Position numbers and translations under genes: made by a program
The notes under the pieces: model-generated
Told to the model about the DNA's origin: nothing
What the model saw: the letters and a program-made list of their open reading frames with translations, nothing else
Databases searched by the model: none
Assembly: GCF_026013525.1 (NCBI RefSeq)
Contig: NZ_JAPDRA010000006.1
Span: 62,001 to 126,000 of the forward strand
Length of the DNA stretch: 64,000 bases
Direction of reading: 5' to 3'
From: Sphingomonas canadensis
GTDB taxonomy: Bacteria > Pseudomonadota > Alphaproteobacteria > Sphingomonadales > Sphingomonadaceae
Shown here: positions 57,485 through 64,000 of the stretch, piece after piece
Numbering within the stretch: the first letter of the stretch is position 1
How the letters are laid out: the number at the start of each line of letters is the position of its first letter

Positions 57485-60400
57485 CTATTCCGCCGCCTGA
57501 CGCAACGGTTCGCCGTCGCCGCCGCCGGAATCGCCATCCTCCAGCGCGGCGTCGAGCGCCCGGCCCACCGCCTGCGGAGAGCTCGTGCGTCCGGCTAACC
57601 GGCTGTACAGTATCGGGATCAGGAATAGCGTGATCAAGGTGGCAAGCGCCACGCCGAAAATCACAACCACGCCGATCGCCGATCGCGCGGCCGCGCCGGC
57701 CCCGCCAGCCATCGCCAGCGGCACCGCGCCCGCCACTGTGGCGATCGAGGTCATCAGGATCGCGCGCAGGCGCCGCTGGGCCGCCTGGCGGATCGCTTGT
57801 GCCACTTCGAGACCCTCGTCGCGGAGCTGGTTGGCGAATTCCACGATCAGGATGCCGTTCTTCGCCGCCAGCCCGACCAGCATGACGATGCCGATCTGGC
57901 TGTAGAGGTTGAGCGACGTGCCCGTCGCCCACATGCCGATCACGCCCCCGGCCACCGCCAGCGGCACCGTGGTGATGATGACGGCGGGATGGAGGAAGCT
58001 TTCGAACTGCGCCGCGAGCACCAGGTAGACGATCAATATGGTGAGCGCGAACACCATCAGGATCGATCCGCCGGTCTCGATATAGGCCTGGCTCTCGCCG
58101 CGGTATCCCACCGCCAGCACCTCGGGCGACTGGCGGGCCTGGTCCTGGAGGAAGGCCAGCGCCTCGCCCAGCGAATAGCCGGGGGCCAGCCCGCCCGAGA
58201 GCGTGATGGCGCGCAGCTTGTTGAACCGTCCCAGGTCGCGCGGCCCCGCCTGCTGGCGCACGTTCACCAGGTTGGAAAGCGGCACCAGCCCGCCGTCGCG
58301 CGCGCGGACATAAATGGAGGCAAGGTTGGACAGGTTGGCGCGATCCGCCTCCTCGGCCTGGACGATCACGCGATATTCCTCGCCGCGATCGACATAGGTG
58401 GAGACGCGGCGGCTGCCGAGCAGGCTCTGCAGCGCCTCGCTGACCGACTGGACCGATATGCCCAGATCGCCAGCCCGGGTGGCGTCCACGTCGATGCGGA
58501 GCTGGGGCTTGGTCTCCTTATAGTCCGAATCGAGGTTGACGATGCCGCGGTTGGCCGATGCCGCGCGCAGGATGCGATCGCGCGCGCGCGCCAGATCGTC
58601 ATAGCTGCTGCCCGCGATCACGAAGCCGATCGGCTGGTTGCGGCCGCGGCCGAGCGCGGAACGCACCTGGGCGTTGCCGCGGATCGCGGGCATCTGCGCC
58701 AGCTTGGCGTTGATCTGCTGCGCCACCTGCTGGGTGGTCTGGCTGCGATCCTCCCAGGGTTTCAGGAAGACGATGAAGGCGCCGCCGTTGAAATCGTCGC
58801 TGGCGCTGAACCCCTGCGGCGCGCGCGTGATCAGGGTGCGCACCGCGCCCTGCCCCACCATGGGCAGCAACTGGTTCTGCGCGTCGGTCATCAGCCGGTT
58901 CATTTCGGCGAAGCCCGTGCCTTCCGGCGCCGATATCTGGACCTGGGCCACGCCCTGGTCCTCGGCGGGCACCAGTTCGGACTTCAGCGTGACGAAGGCA
59001 GCGCCCGCCAGCCCAAGGAACAGCACCACCGCCAGCAGCGGCAGCAACGGCTTGCGCAGCACCCAGTCGAGCTTGCGGCCGTAGAAACCCTCGAAACTGC
59101 GGAACCGCGCATCGATCCAGCCGGTCAGCCGTCCGCGCCCCTCGTGCCGCAGCAGCTTCGAGCAGAGCATCGGCGTCAGGCTGAGCGCCAGGAAGCCGGA
59201 AAAGGCGATCGCGCCGATCATCGCCACCGCGAGTTCGCGGAACAACAGCCCCGTCTGCCCCGCCAGGAAGCACACCGGCACGAACACCGCGCACACCACC
59301 AGCGTGGTGGAGATCACCGCGAAGCCCACCTGGCGCGTGCCGCGGAACGCCGCCACCAGCGGCGGCTCGCCCGCCTCGATCCGGTGATAGACATTCTCCA
59401 GCACCACGATCGCGTCGTCGACGACCAGTCCGATCGCCAGCACCATCGCCAGCAGCGTCAGCAGATTGATCGAAAAGCCGAACAGCCACAGCACCGCCAT
59501 CGCGCCCAGCAGGCAGATCGGCACGGTAACCGCCGGGATCAGCGTGGCCCGCCAGCTTCCCAGGAACAGGAAGATCACCAGCACCACCAGCACCGCGGCC
59601 TCACCCAGCGTGTGCCACACCCCCTCGATCGCGCGGCCGATGAACAGCGAATCATCCGATCCCACGCCCAGTTCCACGCCGGGAGGCAGCGTGGGCCGGA
59701 TTTCTTCCATCAGTTGCTTGGCGGCGTCCGCCACCGCCAGCGTGTTCGCGCCCGATTGGCGGACGATGCCCAGCCCCACCCCCTGCGCGCCGTTGACGCG
59801 GAACACGGTGTAGGGATTCTCCGCCCCCTGCTCGACACGGGCCACGTCGCCCAGCTTGACCTGATAGCCGTCAGGGCCGCGGCCGATCACCAGCGCGGCG
59901 AAGCTCTCCGGCGTGCGGAACTGCCGCTCGACGCGCAGCGTGGCGTTCTGCTGACGCGATTCGAGGCGCCCGGCGGGCAGCTCGACATTCTGCCGGCGCA
60001 GCGCCGCCTCTACATCGGCCGGGGTCATCTGGAACGCGGCGAGCCGGGCCGGCTGGAGCCACACGCGCATCGAGGGACGCGCCTCGCCCGCCACGAACAC
60101 GCGCGCCACGCCGTCCAGGTTGGCGAACCGGTCGGCGAGGTTGCGGTCCACCCAGTCGGACAGCTCCAGCGGCGACCAGCCGGGCCGCGATACCGTGACG
60201 AACATGATCGGCAGCGCGTCGGCGTCGACCTTCTGCACCTGGGGCGCCAGCGCGTCTTCGGGCAGGTCGTTCGCCGCGCCGCCGACGCGATCGCGCACGT
60301 CGTTGGCCGCCTCCTCCACGTCACGGCCGGGGCGGAACTCCAGCGTGATGTCCGAATTGCCGTCGCGCGATCGCGAGGTGATCGTCTCCAGCCCCTCGAT

Positions 60401-60619
60401 CCCCGACAGGCGGTCTTCGAGCGGCTGGGTGATGCGCGATTCGATCACGCTGGCGGCGGCGCCGGTATAGGTGGTCTGCACCGAAACGATCGGCGGATCG
60501 GTGTCAGGATATTCGCGGACCGAGAGAGAGGTGTAGGCCACCAGCCCGACGATCGTGAGCAGCATCGCCAGAACCGCGGCGAAGACGGGGCGGCGGACGG
60601 AAAGGTCCGAAAGCTGCAT
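57485..60619 (-). CDS. RND efflux transporter, HAE-1 family
   Basis: 1044-aa inner-membrane proton-driven multidrug efflux pump subunit. Seen: SVRRPVFAAVLAMLLTIVGLVAY at the start, the TM4 proton-relay pair in VLAIGLVVDDAIVVLENVYHRIE, and FxxPxxAxxLTP-like ALSLTPMLCSKLL. Twelve TM helices with two large periplasmic loops are expected. ATG overlaps the stop of the adaptor gene (ATGA), so the two are coupled. No outer-membrane factor follows; TolC-like protein must be encoded elsewhere. May export aromatic compounds, but this is a common core gene. Confidence 0.93.
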   Translation of the reverse strand: MQLSDLSVRRPVFAAVLAMLLTIVGLVAYTSLSVREYPDTDPPIVSVQTTYTGAAASVIESRITQPLEDRLSGIEGLETITSRSRDGNSDITLEFRPGRDVEEAANDVRDRVGGAANDLPEDALAPQVQKVDADALPIMFVTVSRPGWSPLELSDWVDRNLADRFANLDGVARVFVAGEARPSMRVWLQPARLAAFQMTPADVEAALRRQNVELPAGRLESRQQNATLRVERQFRTPESFAALVIGRGPDGYQVKLGDVARVEQGAENPYTVFRVNGAQGVGLGIVRQSGANTLAVADAAKQLMEEIRPTLPPGVELGVGSDDSLFIGRAIEGVWHTLGEAAVLVVLVIFLFLGSWRATLIPAVTVPICLLGAMAVLWLFGFSINLLTLLAMVLAIGLVVDDAIVVLENVYHRIEAGEPPLVAAFRGTRQVGFAVISTTLVVCAVFVPVCFLAGQTGLLFRELAVAMIGAIAFSGFLALSLTPMLCSKLLRHEGRGRLTGWIDARFRSFEGFYGRKLDWVLRKPLLPLLAVVLFLGLAGAAFVTLKSELVPAEDQGVAQVQISAPEGTGFAEMNRLMTDAQNQLLPMVGQGAVRTLITRAPQGFSASDDFNGGAFIVFLKPWEDRSQTTQQVAQQINAKLAQMPAIRGNAQVRSALGRGRNQPIGFVIAGSSYDDLARARDRILRAASANRGIVNLDSDYKETKPQLRIDVDATRAGDLGISVQSVSEALQSLLGSRRVSTYVDRGEEYRVIVQAEEADRANLSNLASIYVRARDGGLVPLSNLVNVRQQAGPRDLGRFNKLRAITLSGGLAPGYSLGEALAFLQDQARQSPEVLAVGYRGESQAYIETGGSILMVFALTILIVYLVLAAQFESFLHPAVIITTVPLAVAGGVIGMWATGTSLNLYSQIGIVMLVGLAAKNGILIVEFANQLRDEGLEVAQAIRQAAQRRLRAILMTSIATVAGAVPLAMAGGAGAAARSAIGVVVIFGVALATLITLFLIPILYSRLAGRTSSPQAVGRALDAALEDGDSGGGDGEPLRQAAE

Positions 60620-61689
60620 CAGCCTGCCCCGCCCTTGGGCTTGCCCTTCGGCGCGCCGTCACCACCGCCGCCGCCGCCGGTACGAACCTTCTGGCCGTCG
60701 GTAAGCTTGACCACGCCCTCGGTCACGATGCGCTGGCCGGGGCGGATCCCGTCCAGGATCTCGACCATGCCGTCCTGATGCTGGCCGATGCGGACCGGCA
60801 CGCGCCGCGCCACATCGCCGTCGATCACATAGACGAAGTTGCGATCGCCCTCGCCCACCACCGCCAGTTCCGGCACGGCCGGCGAGTTGCGCTCGGTCGA
60901 CTGGACGCGCACGGTGAGCAGCATCCCCGGCTTCAGCTTCAGATCGGGGTTGGGCAGGATCGCGCGCACCGTGGCGGCGCGCGTCTCTGCGTTCAGCACC
61001 GGATCGACGCTGGCGACGGTGCCGTGGAACACCAGATCGGGGAAGGCGGCGGCGCGCGCCTCGATCACCTGCCCCGGCGCCACGCGCGCGAGCAGCGTCT
61101 CCGGCACCGCGAAATCGAGCTTGATCTGCGAGATGTCGCTGATCTGCGCGATCTCCGTCCCGGCGGAGACGACCGCGCCGGCGGAGATAGTGCGAAGCGA
61201 CACCCAGCCGGAGAAGGGCGCGCGGATCACGCGATCGCCGATCGAGGCACGCGCCTCGGCCGCCTGTGCCGCGGCCTGGGCGGCCAGCGCCTCCTGGGCA
61301 TCGACCGCGCTGTTGGTGGCGAAGCCGCGCGCCTTGAGCGACTGCAGCCGCTGGAGCTGCTGGCGTGCCTCGCGCTCGCGCGCGCCGGCCTCCGCTAGCT
61401 GGGCGTTCTCCTGACCCGAAGCCAGCACGGCAACCACCTGGCCGCTGCGAATAAAGGCCCCGTCGTCGAAGTTGAGGCGGAGCACCCGCTCGGTCACCGG
61501 CGCGGCGAGCGTCACCTGCTCGTTCGCGCGTGCGGTACCCACCGCGTCCACGGCCTCGACGAAGCGGGCGGACTGGACCGGCGCCACCGTTACCAGCGGC
61601 GCTTCACGCGGGGGACCGCCTGCCGCGGGCTTTCCTCCACAGCCGGCCAGCAGGGCGGCGATCGTTGCCAAAGCCAATGAAAATCGCAT
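60619..61689 (-). CDS. RND periplasmic adaptor (membrane fusion protein)
   Basis: 356-aa lipoprotein adaptor that links the RND pump to an outer-membrane channel. Seen: signal with lipobox LLAGC (Cys about residue 17), ANEQVTLAAPVTERVLRLNFDDGAFIRSGQVVAVL (first lipoyl half), a coiled-coil hairpin of about residues 90-150 rich in Ala/Gln/Arg, then IRAPFSGWVSLRTISAGAVV (second half). The C-terminus is Gly-rich. ATG 61689 follows AGAGGG. Confidence 0.9.
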   Translation of the reverse strand: MRFSLALATIAALLAGCGGKPAAGGPPREAPLVTVAPVQSARFVEAVDAVGTARANEQVTLAAPVTERVLRLNFDDGAFIRSGQVVAVLASGQENAQLAEAGAREREARQQLQRLQSLKARGFATNSAVDAQEALAAQAAAQAAEARASIGDRVIRAPFSGWVSLRTISAGAVVSAGTEIAQISDISQIKLDFAVPETLLARVAPGQVIEARAAAFPDLVFHGTVASVDPVLNAETRAATVRAILPNPDLKLKPGMLLTVRVQSTERNSPAVPELAVVGEGDRNFVYVIDGDVARRVPVRIGQHQDGMVEILDGIRPGQRIVTEGVVKLTDGQKVRTGGGGGGDGAPKGKPKGGAG

Positions 61690-61812
61690 GCGCACCCTCT
61701 GCGGCTATTCCGCGCGCCAACTAAAGGCAAGGCTTTGCGGGGATAATTCCGCACCGCGTCATTCTGCGCATCGCTCGATGTCCGCAGTGTTGCGAATTCG
61801 CAGCCGAATCGA

Positions 61813-62559
61813 TCAATTTCCGGCGACGCCGCGATGCGCGGCGATCAGGAATTCGACGTTGCCCTCCGGCCCGGTGATCGGGCTTTCTACGACGCCCTCG
61901 ACCCGCCAGCCGGTCGATTCGAGCCATTCGGCGACCTCGCGGCAGACGCGGGCATGGATTTCCGGATCACGGACGACGCCGCCCTTGCCCACCTCGCCCC
62001 GCCCCGCCTCAAACTGCGGCTTGATCAGCGCCAGCAGCCGCGCGCCCGGCGCGGCGAAGCGCAACGGCACCTCCAGCACCTTGGCCAGCCCGATGAAGCT
62101 GGCGTCGCACACGATCAGGTCCACCGCTTCGGGCACATGCGCGTCGGTGAGCACGCGCGCGCTGGTCTGTTCGTGGACGATCACGCGCGGGTCCTGACGC
62201 AGCTTCCAGGCAAGCTGGTTGGTGCCCGAATCGACCGCATAGACCCGCGCCGCGCCCTTGGTGAGCAGCACGTCGGTAAAGCCCCCGGTCGAGGAGCCCA
62301 CGTCGATCGCCACCGCGCCTGCGACATCCCAGCCGAAGCGATCGAGCGCGTGCGCCAGCTTGATCCCCCCGCGCGATACCCAGGGATGATCGCGCCCGCG
62401 CACCTCCAGCGCGGCATCCTCCGCCAGCGTCTGGCCCGCCTTCTCCACCTTGCGATCGCCCGCGAAGACCAGCCCGGCCATGATCAGCGCCTGCGCGCGC
62501 GTGCGGCTTTCCGCGAGTCCGCGGTCCACGAGCATCTGATCGGCGCGAAGCTTTGCCAT
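61813..62559 (-). CDS. tlyA: TlyA-family rRNA 2'-O-methyltransferase
   Basis: 248-aa RNA methyltransferase; family members modify 16S (and some 23S) rRNA with SAM. Seen: an N-terminal S4 RNA-binding domain (RADQMLVDRGLAESRTRAQALIMAGLVFAGDRKVEKAG) and FtsJ-like domain with SRGGIKLAHALDRF, DVGSSTGGFTDVLL (SAM site), CDASFIGL and LIKPQFEAGR (catalytic Lys). Annotated as hemolysin A in older literature. Core housekeeping gene. Confidence 0.92.
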   Translation of the reverse strand: MAKLRADQMLVDRGLAESRTRAQALIMAGLVFAGDRKVEKAGQTLAEDAALEVRGRDHPWVSRGGIKLAHALDRFGWDVAGAVAIDVGSSTGGFTDVLLTKGAARVYAVDSGTNQLAWKLRQDPRVIVHEQTSARVLTDAHVPEAVDLIVCDASFIGLAKVLEVPLRFAAPGARLLALIKPQFEAGRGEVGKGGVVRDPEIHARVCREVAEWLESTGWRVEGVVESPITGPEGNVEFLIAAHRGVAGN

Positions 62560-62684
62560 GGCGCCTCTTTAGGGGGCGGCTTCGGCCCGGCGCAACCGCC
62601 GCCCGCCTCGCCGCAACCAAATAGCATATCTAATCAGTAGGAATTAAATCCCCGGATACCGGCCGCAATTCGGGAGAGTCCTCC

Positions 62685-63368
62685 ATGACCTTCTACGCAT
62701 CGCCCGACCGCCCCGCACCGATCGTGCTGACCGTGCCCGGGCTCGGCAGTTCCGGCCCATCGCACTGGCAGACGCTGTGGGAGGAATCCCGGCCCGACAC
62801 GCGGCGCGTGGAGCTGGGCATGTGGGATTCGCCGCATCGCAACGCCTGGGTGACCAAGCTGGACCAGGCGATCCGCCAGGCGCAGGCGCCGGTGGTGCTC
62901 GCCGCGCATTCGCTGGGCTGCCTGGCGGTGGCGTGGTGGGCGGAGCTTGCCGGCCAGCCGTTCGGCCTGCCGGTGGCGGGCGCGCTGCTGGTGGCGCCGC
63001 CCGACGTCGACCGCGGCGACGCTCCGCGCGAGCTGGCCACCTTCCGCCCCAGCCCGGCGCGGCTGCTGCCCTTCCCCTCCATCCTGGTGGCGAGCCAGGA
63101 CGATGCGTGGATCGGCATCGATCGCGCCCGCGCGCTGGCCACCGCCTGGGGCAGCCATTTCGTCGACGCAGGCGCGCAGGGGCATCTGAACGCCGCCAGC
63201 GGAATCGGCTGGTGGCACGAGGGCCAGGCGCTGCTCGATCGCGTGCTGGACGCCGCCTCCGATCGCGGCGGACGGCCCGGCAGCGCCGCCGAGGCACGAT
63301 CGCTTTTGGCGATCCATGCAACCGAAGCGGCCCAGGCGCATTATCTATCCGCCCGCCTGCCGGTTTGA
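62685..63368 (+). CDS. RBBP9/YdeN-family serine hydrolase
   Basis: 227-aa cytoplasmic alpha/beta hydrolase of the RBBP9/YdeN family. Seen: TVPGLGSSGPSHWQTLWEE, nucleophile motif AHSLGC, an Asp in ASQDDAW and GHLNAASGIGWWHEG, the family's catalytic His block. GGGAGAG precedes ATG 62685. Its natural substrate is unknown. It is longer at the C-terminus by about 45 residues than the minimal RBBP9 domain. Confidence 0.85.
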   Translation: MTFYASPDRPAPIVLTVPGLGSSGPSHWQTLWEESRPDTRRVELGMWDSPHRNAWVTKLDQAIRQAQAPVVLAAHSLGCLAVAWWAELAGQPFGLPVAGALLVAPPDVDRGDAPRELATFRPSPARLLPFPSILVASQDDAWIGIDRARALATAWGSHFVDAGAQGHLNAASGIGWWHEGQALLDRVLDAASDRGGRPGSAAEARSLLAIHATEAAQAHYLSARLPV

Positions 63369-63430
63369 CCGGAGGCGCTGGGCGGCCGGATCGCACGGGC
63401 AACCGCGATCCGGCTGGCCAGTGCCGGCAA

Positions 63431-63451
63431 ACATGCCTAAGTTCGGCATGT
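63431..63451. repeat. inverted repeat ACATGCC-N7-GGCATGT
   Basis: Perfect 7-bp arms, 62 bp after the RBBP9-like gene stop. Possible first part of a double hairpin with the next feature; also palindromic enough to be an operator. Confidence 0.3.
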
Positions 63452-63459
63452 GCGGGCAC

Positions 63460-63494
63460 GGCCGGGCGGCGTCCCCCTAGAGCGCCGCCCGGCC
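63460..63494 (+). terminator. strong hairpin before the MerC gene
   Basis: Perfect 12-bp stem GGCCGGGCGGCG/CGCCGCCCGGCC with an 11-base loop, in the 245-bp gap between the RBBP9-like and MerC genes. No U-tract, but the stem is long and GC-only; likely terminator or RNA stabiliser. Confidence 0.45.
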
Positions 63495-63571
63495 CATCCG
63501 CCGCAGGCCCCGGCCGAACCGGCCATCGGCCCCCGCCAGGCGCGCCCCGGCACCGGCAAAATGCCGGACAT

Positions 63572-63587
63572 GATATGTTGTAACTTC
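63572..63587 (+). promoter_or_regulatory. Zur-like box upstream of MerC gene
   Basis: GATATGTTGTAACTTC resembles the left half and centre of the proteobacterial Zur box (RnnATGTTATAACAT); the right arm is degenerate. It lies 27 bp before the MerC start, where a zinc-repressed promoter would be. Suggestive only. Confidence 0.35.
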
Positions 63588-63613
63588 AACCCCGCGGGTC
63601 TATATCCCCGCCC

Positions 63614-64000
63614 ATGCCGGCGACTCTTTCGCTTTCGCGCCTTTGGGGGCAGTTGGATTCGCGTCTCGATCGCGTTGCGATCGGGATTTCCGGCCTGTGC
63701 CTGGCGCATTGCGTGGCGACGACGGTGCTGCTGGCGCTGATCTCGTCCGCGGGCGGGCTGCTCGATCCGCGCATCCATGAGATCGGACTGATGCTGGCGA
63801 TCCTGTTCGGCATCGTCGCGCTGGGGCGCGGGATCGTGTCGCACGGCTATATCCTTCCGGCCGCGGTCGGGGCGTTCGGGCTGGGCATCATGGCCGGCGC
63901 GCTCACCCTGCCGCACGGCGATTTCGAGATCATGTGGACCCTGATCGGCGTCAGCTTCGTCGCGCTGGGCCACGATCTGAACCGCCGCGCCACCTACTGA
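63614..64000 (+). CDS. MerC-domain membrane protein
   Basis: 128-aa protein with four membrane helices. Seen: GISGLCLAHCVATTVLLAL with the Cys-x3-Cys metal motif in TM1, and the small-helix pattern of MerC mercury or zinc transporters. Stand-alone MerC-domain proteins in sphingomonads are often linked to zinc rather than mercury; no mer genes are near. A Zur-like box precedes it. The stop codon is the last three bases of the window, so the gene is complete. Confidence 0.8.
   Translation: MPATLSLSRLWGQLDSRLDRVAIGISGLCLAHCVATTVLLALISSAGGLLDPRIHEIGLMLAILFGIVALGRGIVSHGYILPAAVGAFGLGIMAGALTLPHGDFEIMWTLIGVSFVALGHDLNRRATY

Noticed and set aside
57797..60778. 993-aa plus-strand frame opposite the RND pump
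   Set aside because: His/Arg/Gln-rich low-complexity product with no recognisable motif; antisense shadow of the transporter.
1..64000. CRISPR arrays, insertion sequences, transposases or phage integrases
   Set aside because: No regularly spaced repeats, no terminal inverted repeats around a transposase-like frame, and no integrase motif were found, although the left part looks like an island.

Overview
The window is a 64 kb stretch of a GC-rich alphaproteobacterial chromosome, most likely from the order Sphingomonadales (Sphingomonas, Novosphingobium, Sphingobium or a relative). The reasons are the two large TonB-dependent receptors beside aromatic-catabolism genes, the dense GC-rich coding with short intergenic gaps, and the type of core genes at the right end. 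This is inference from content; no rRNA or other species-level marker is present.

Positions 1-53252 form one long accessory catabolic region. From the left: a VanA-type Rieske oxygenase with a DHA2 exporter; a GntR regulator divergent from an orphan TAXI binding protein, a DoxX-like membrane protein, an AAHS transporter and an exported carboxylesterase (1-8.1 kb); a minus-strand TonB receptor plus DoxX-like pair (8.2-11.7 kb); a coupled minus operon of an SDR-dienelactone hydrolase fusion, a luciferase-like flavin enzyme and another DoxX-like protein (11.9-15.2 kb); a battery of exported hydrolases (BNR propeller, HSL-type, tannase/feruloyl esterase type, carboxylesterase, PHB-depolymerase-like) with an aldo/keto reductase, a VOC protein and an MFS transporter (15.2-24.8 kb); and an IclR regulator divergent from the meta-cleavage lower pathway (hydratase, acylating aldehyde dehydrogenase, aldolase; 24.9-28.5 kb). 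A converging minus operon follows: extradiol dioxygenase, flavin reductase, acyl-CoA-dehydrogenase-like monooxygenase, gentisate-type dioxygenase, FAH hydrolase and dihydroxyphthalate-decarboxylase-like protein (28.6-34.2 kb).

Next come a five-gene envelope operon (SnoaL-like, two DoxX-like, a 63-aa membrane protein and a lipoprotein; 34.4-36.4 kb), a MarR regulator with a Tat-type SnoaL protein and a MobA-type hydroxylase (36.5-39.7 kb), a Tat-type MmgE/PrpD protein and a second TonB receptor (39.8-43.9 kb), TetR and IclR regulators, a meta-cleavage-product hydrolase and an MHS transporter (44.2-48.3 kb), and a CoA-linked module of SDR, Rieske oxygenase, 79-aa protein, acyl-CoA dehydrogenase and CoA-transferase (48.5-53.3 kb).

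An inferred model: TonB receptors take up a bulky or ester-linked aromatic compound, exported esterases release aromatic acids, MFS carriers import them, and Rieske and flavin oxygenases hydroxylate them. Extradiol and gentisate-type enzymes then open the ring, and the hydrolase/hydratase/aldolase/dehydrogenase set yields pyruvate and an acyl-CoA. The substrate cannot be read from the sequence. The ring-opening set matches the hsaA-G inventory of steroid A/B-ring degradation, but no steroid-specific gene is seen.

A tRNA-Gln at 53.3 kb separates this region from ordinary core genes (ilvE, MarR, proC, YbjN, UbiK-like, TspO, RND efflux pair, tlyA, RBBP9-like hydrolase, MerC-domain protein).

The most unusual material is a family of five divergent DoxX-like membrane proteins spread through the catabolic region, the five-gene envelope operon containing two of them, an SDR-DLH fusion whose catalytic Tyr is His, Tat signals on two normally cytoplasmic fold types, and several regulatory palindromes shared between distant promoters.
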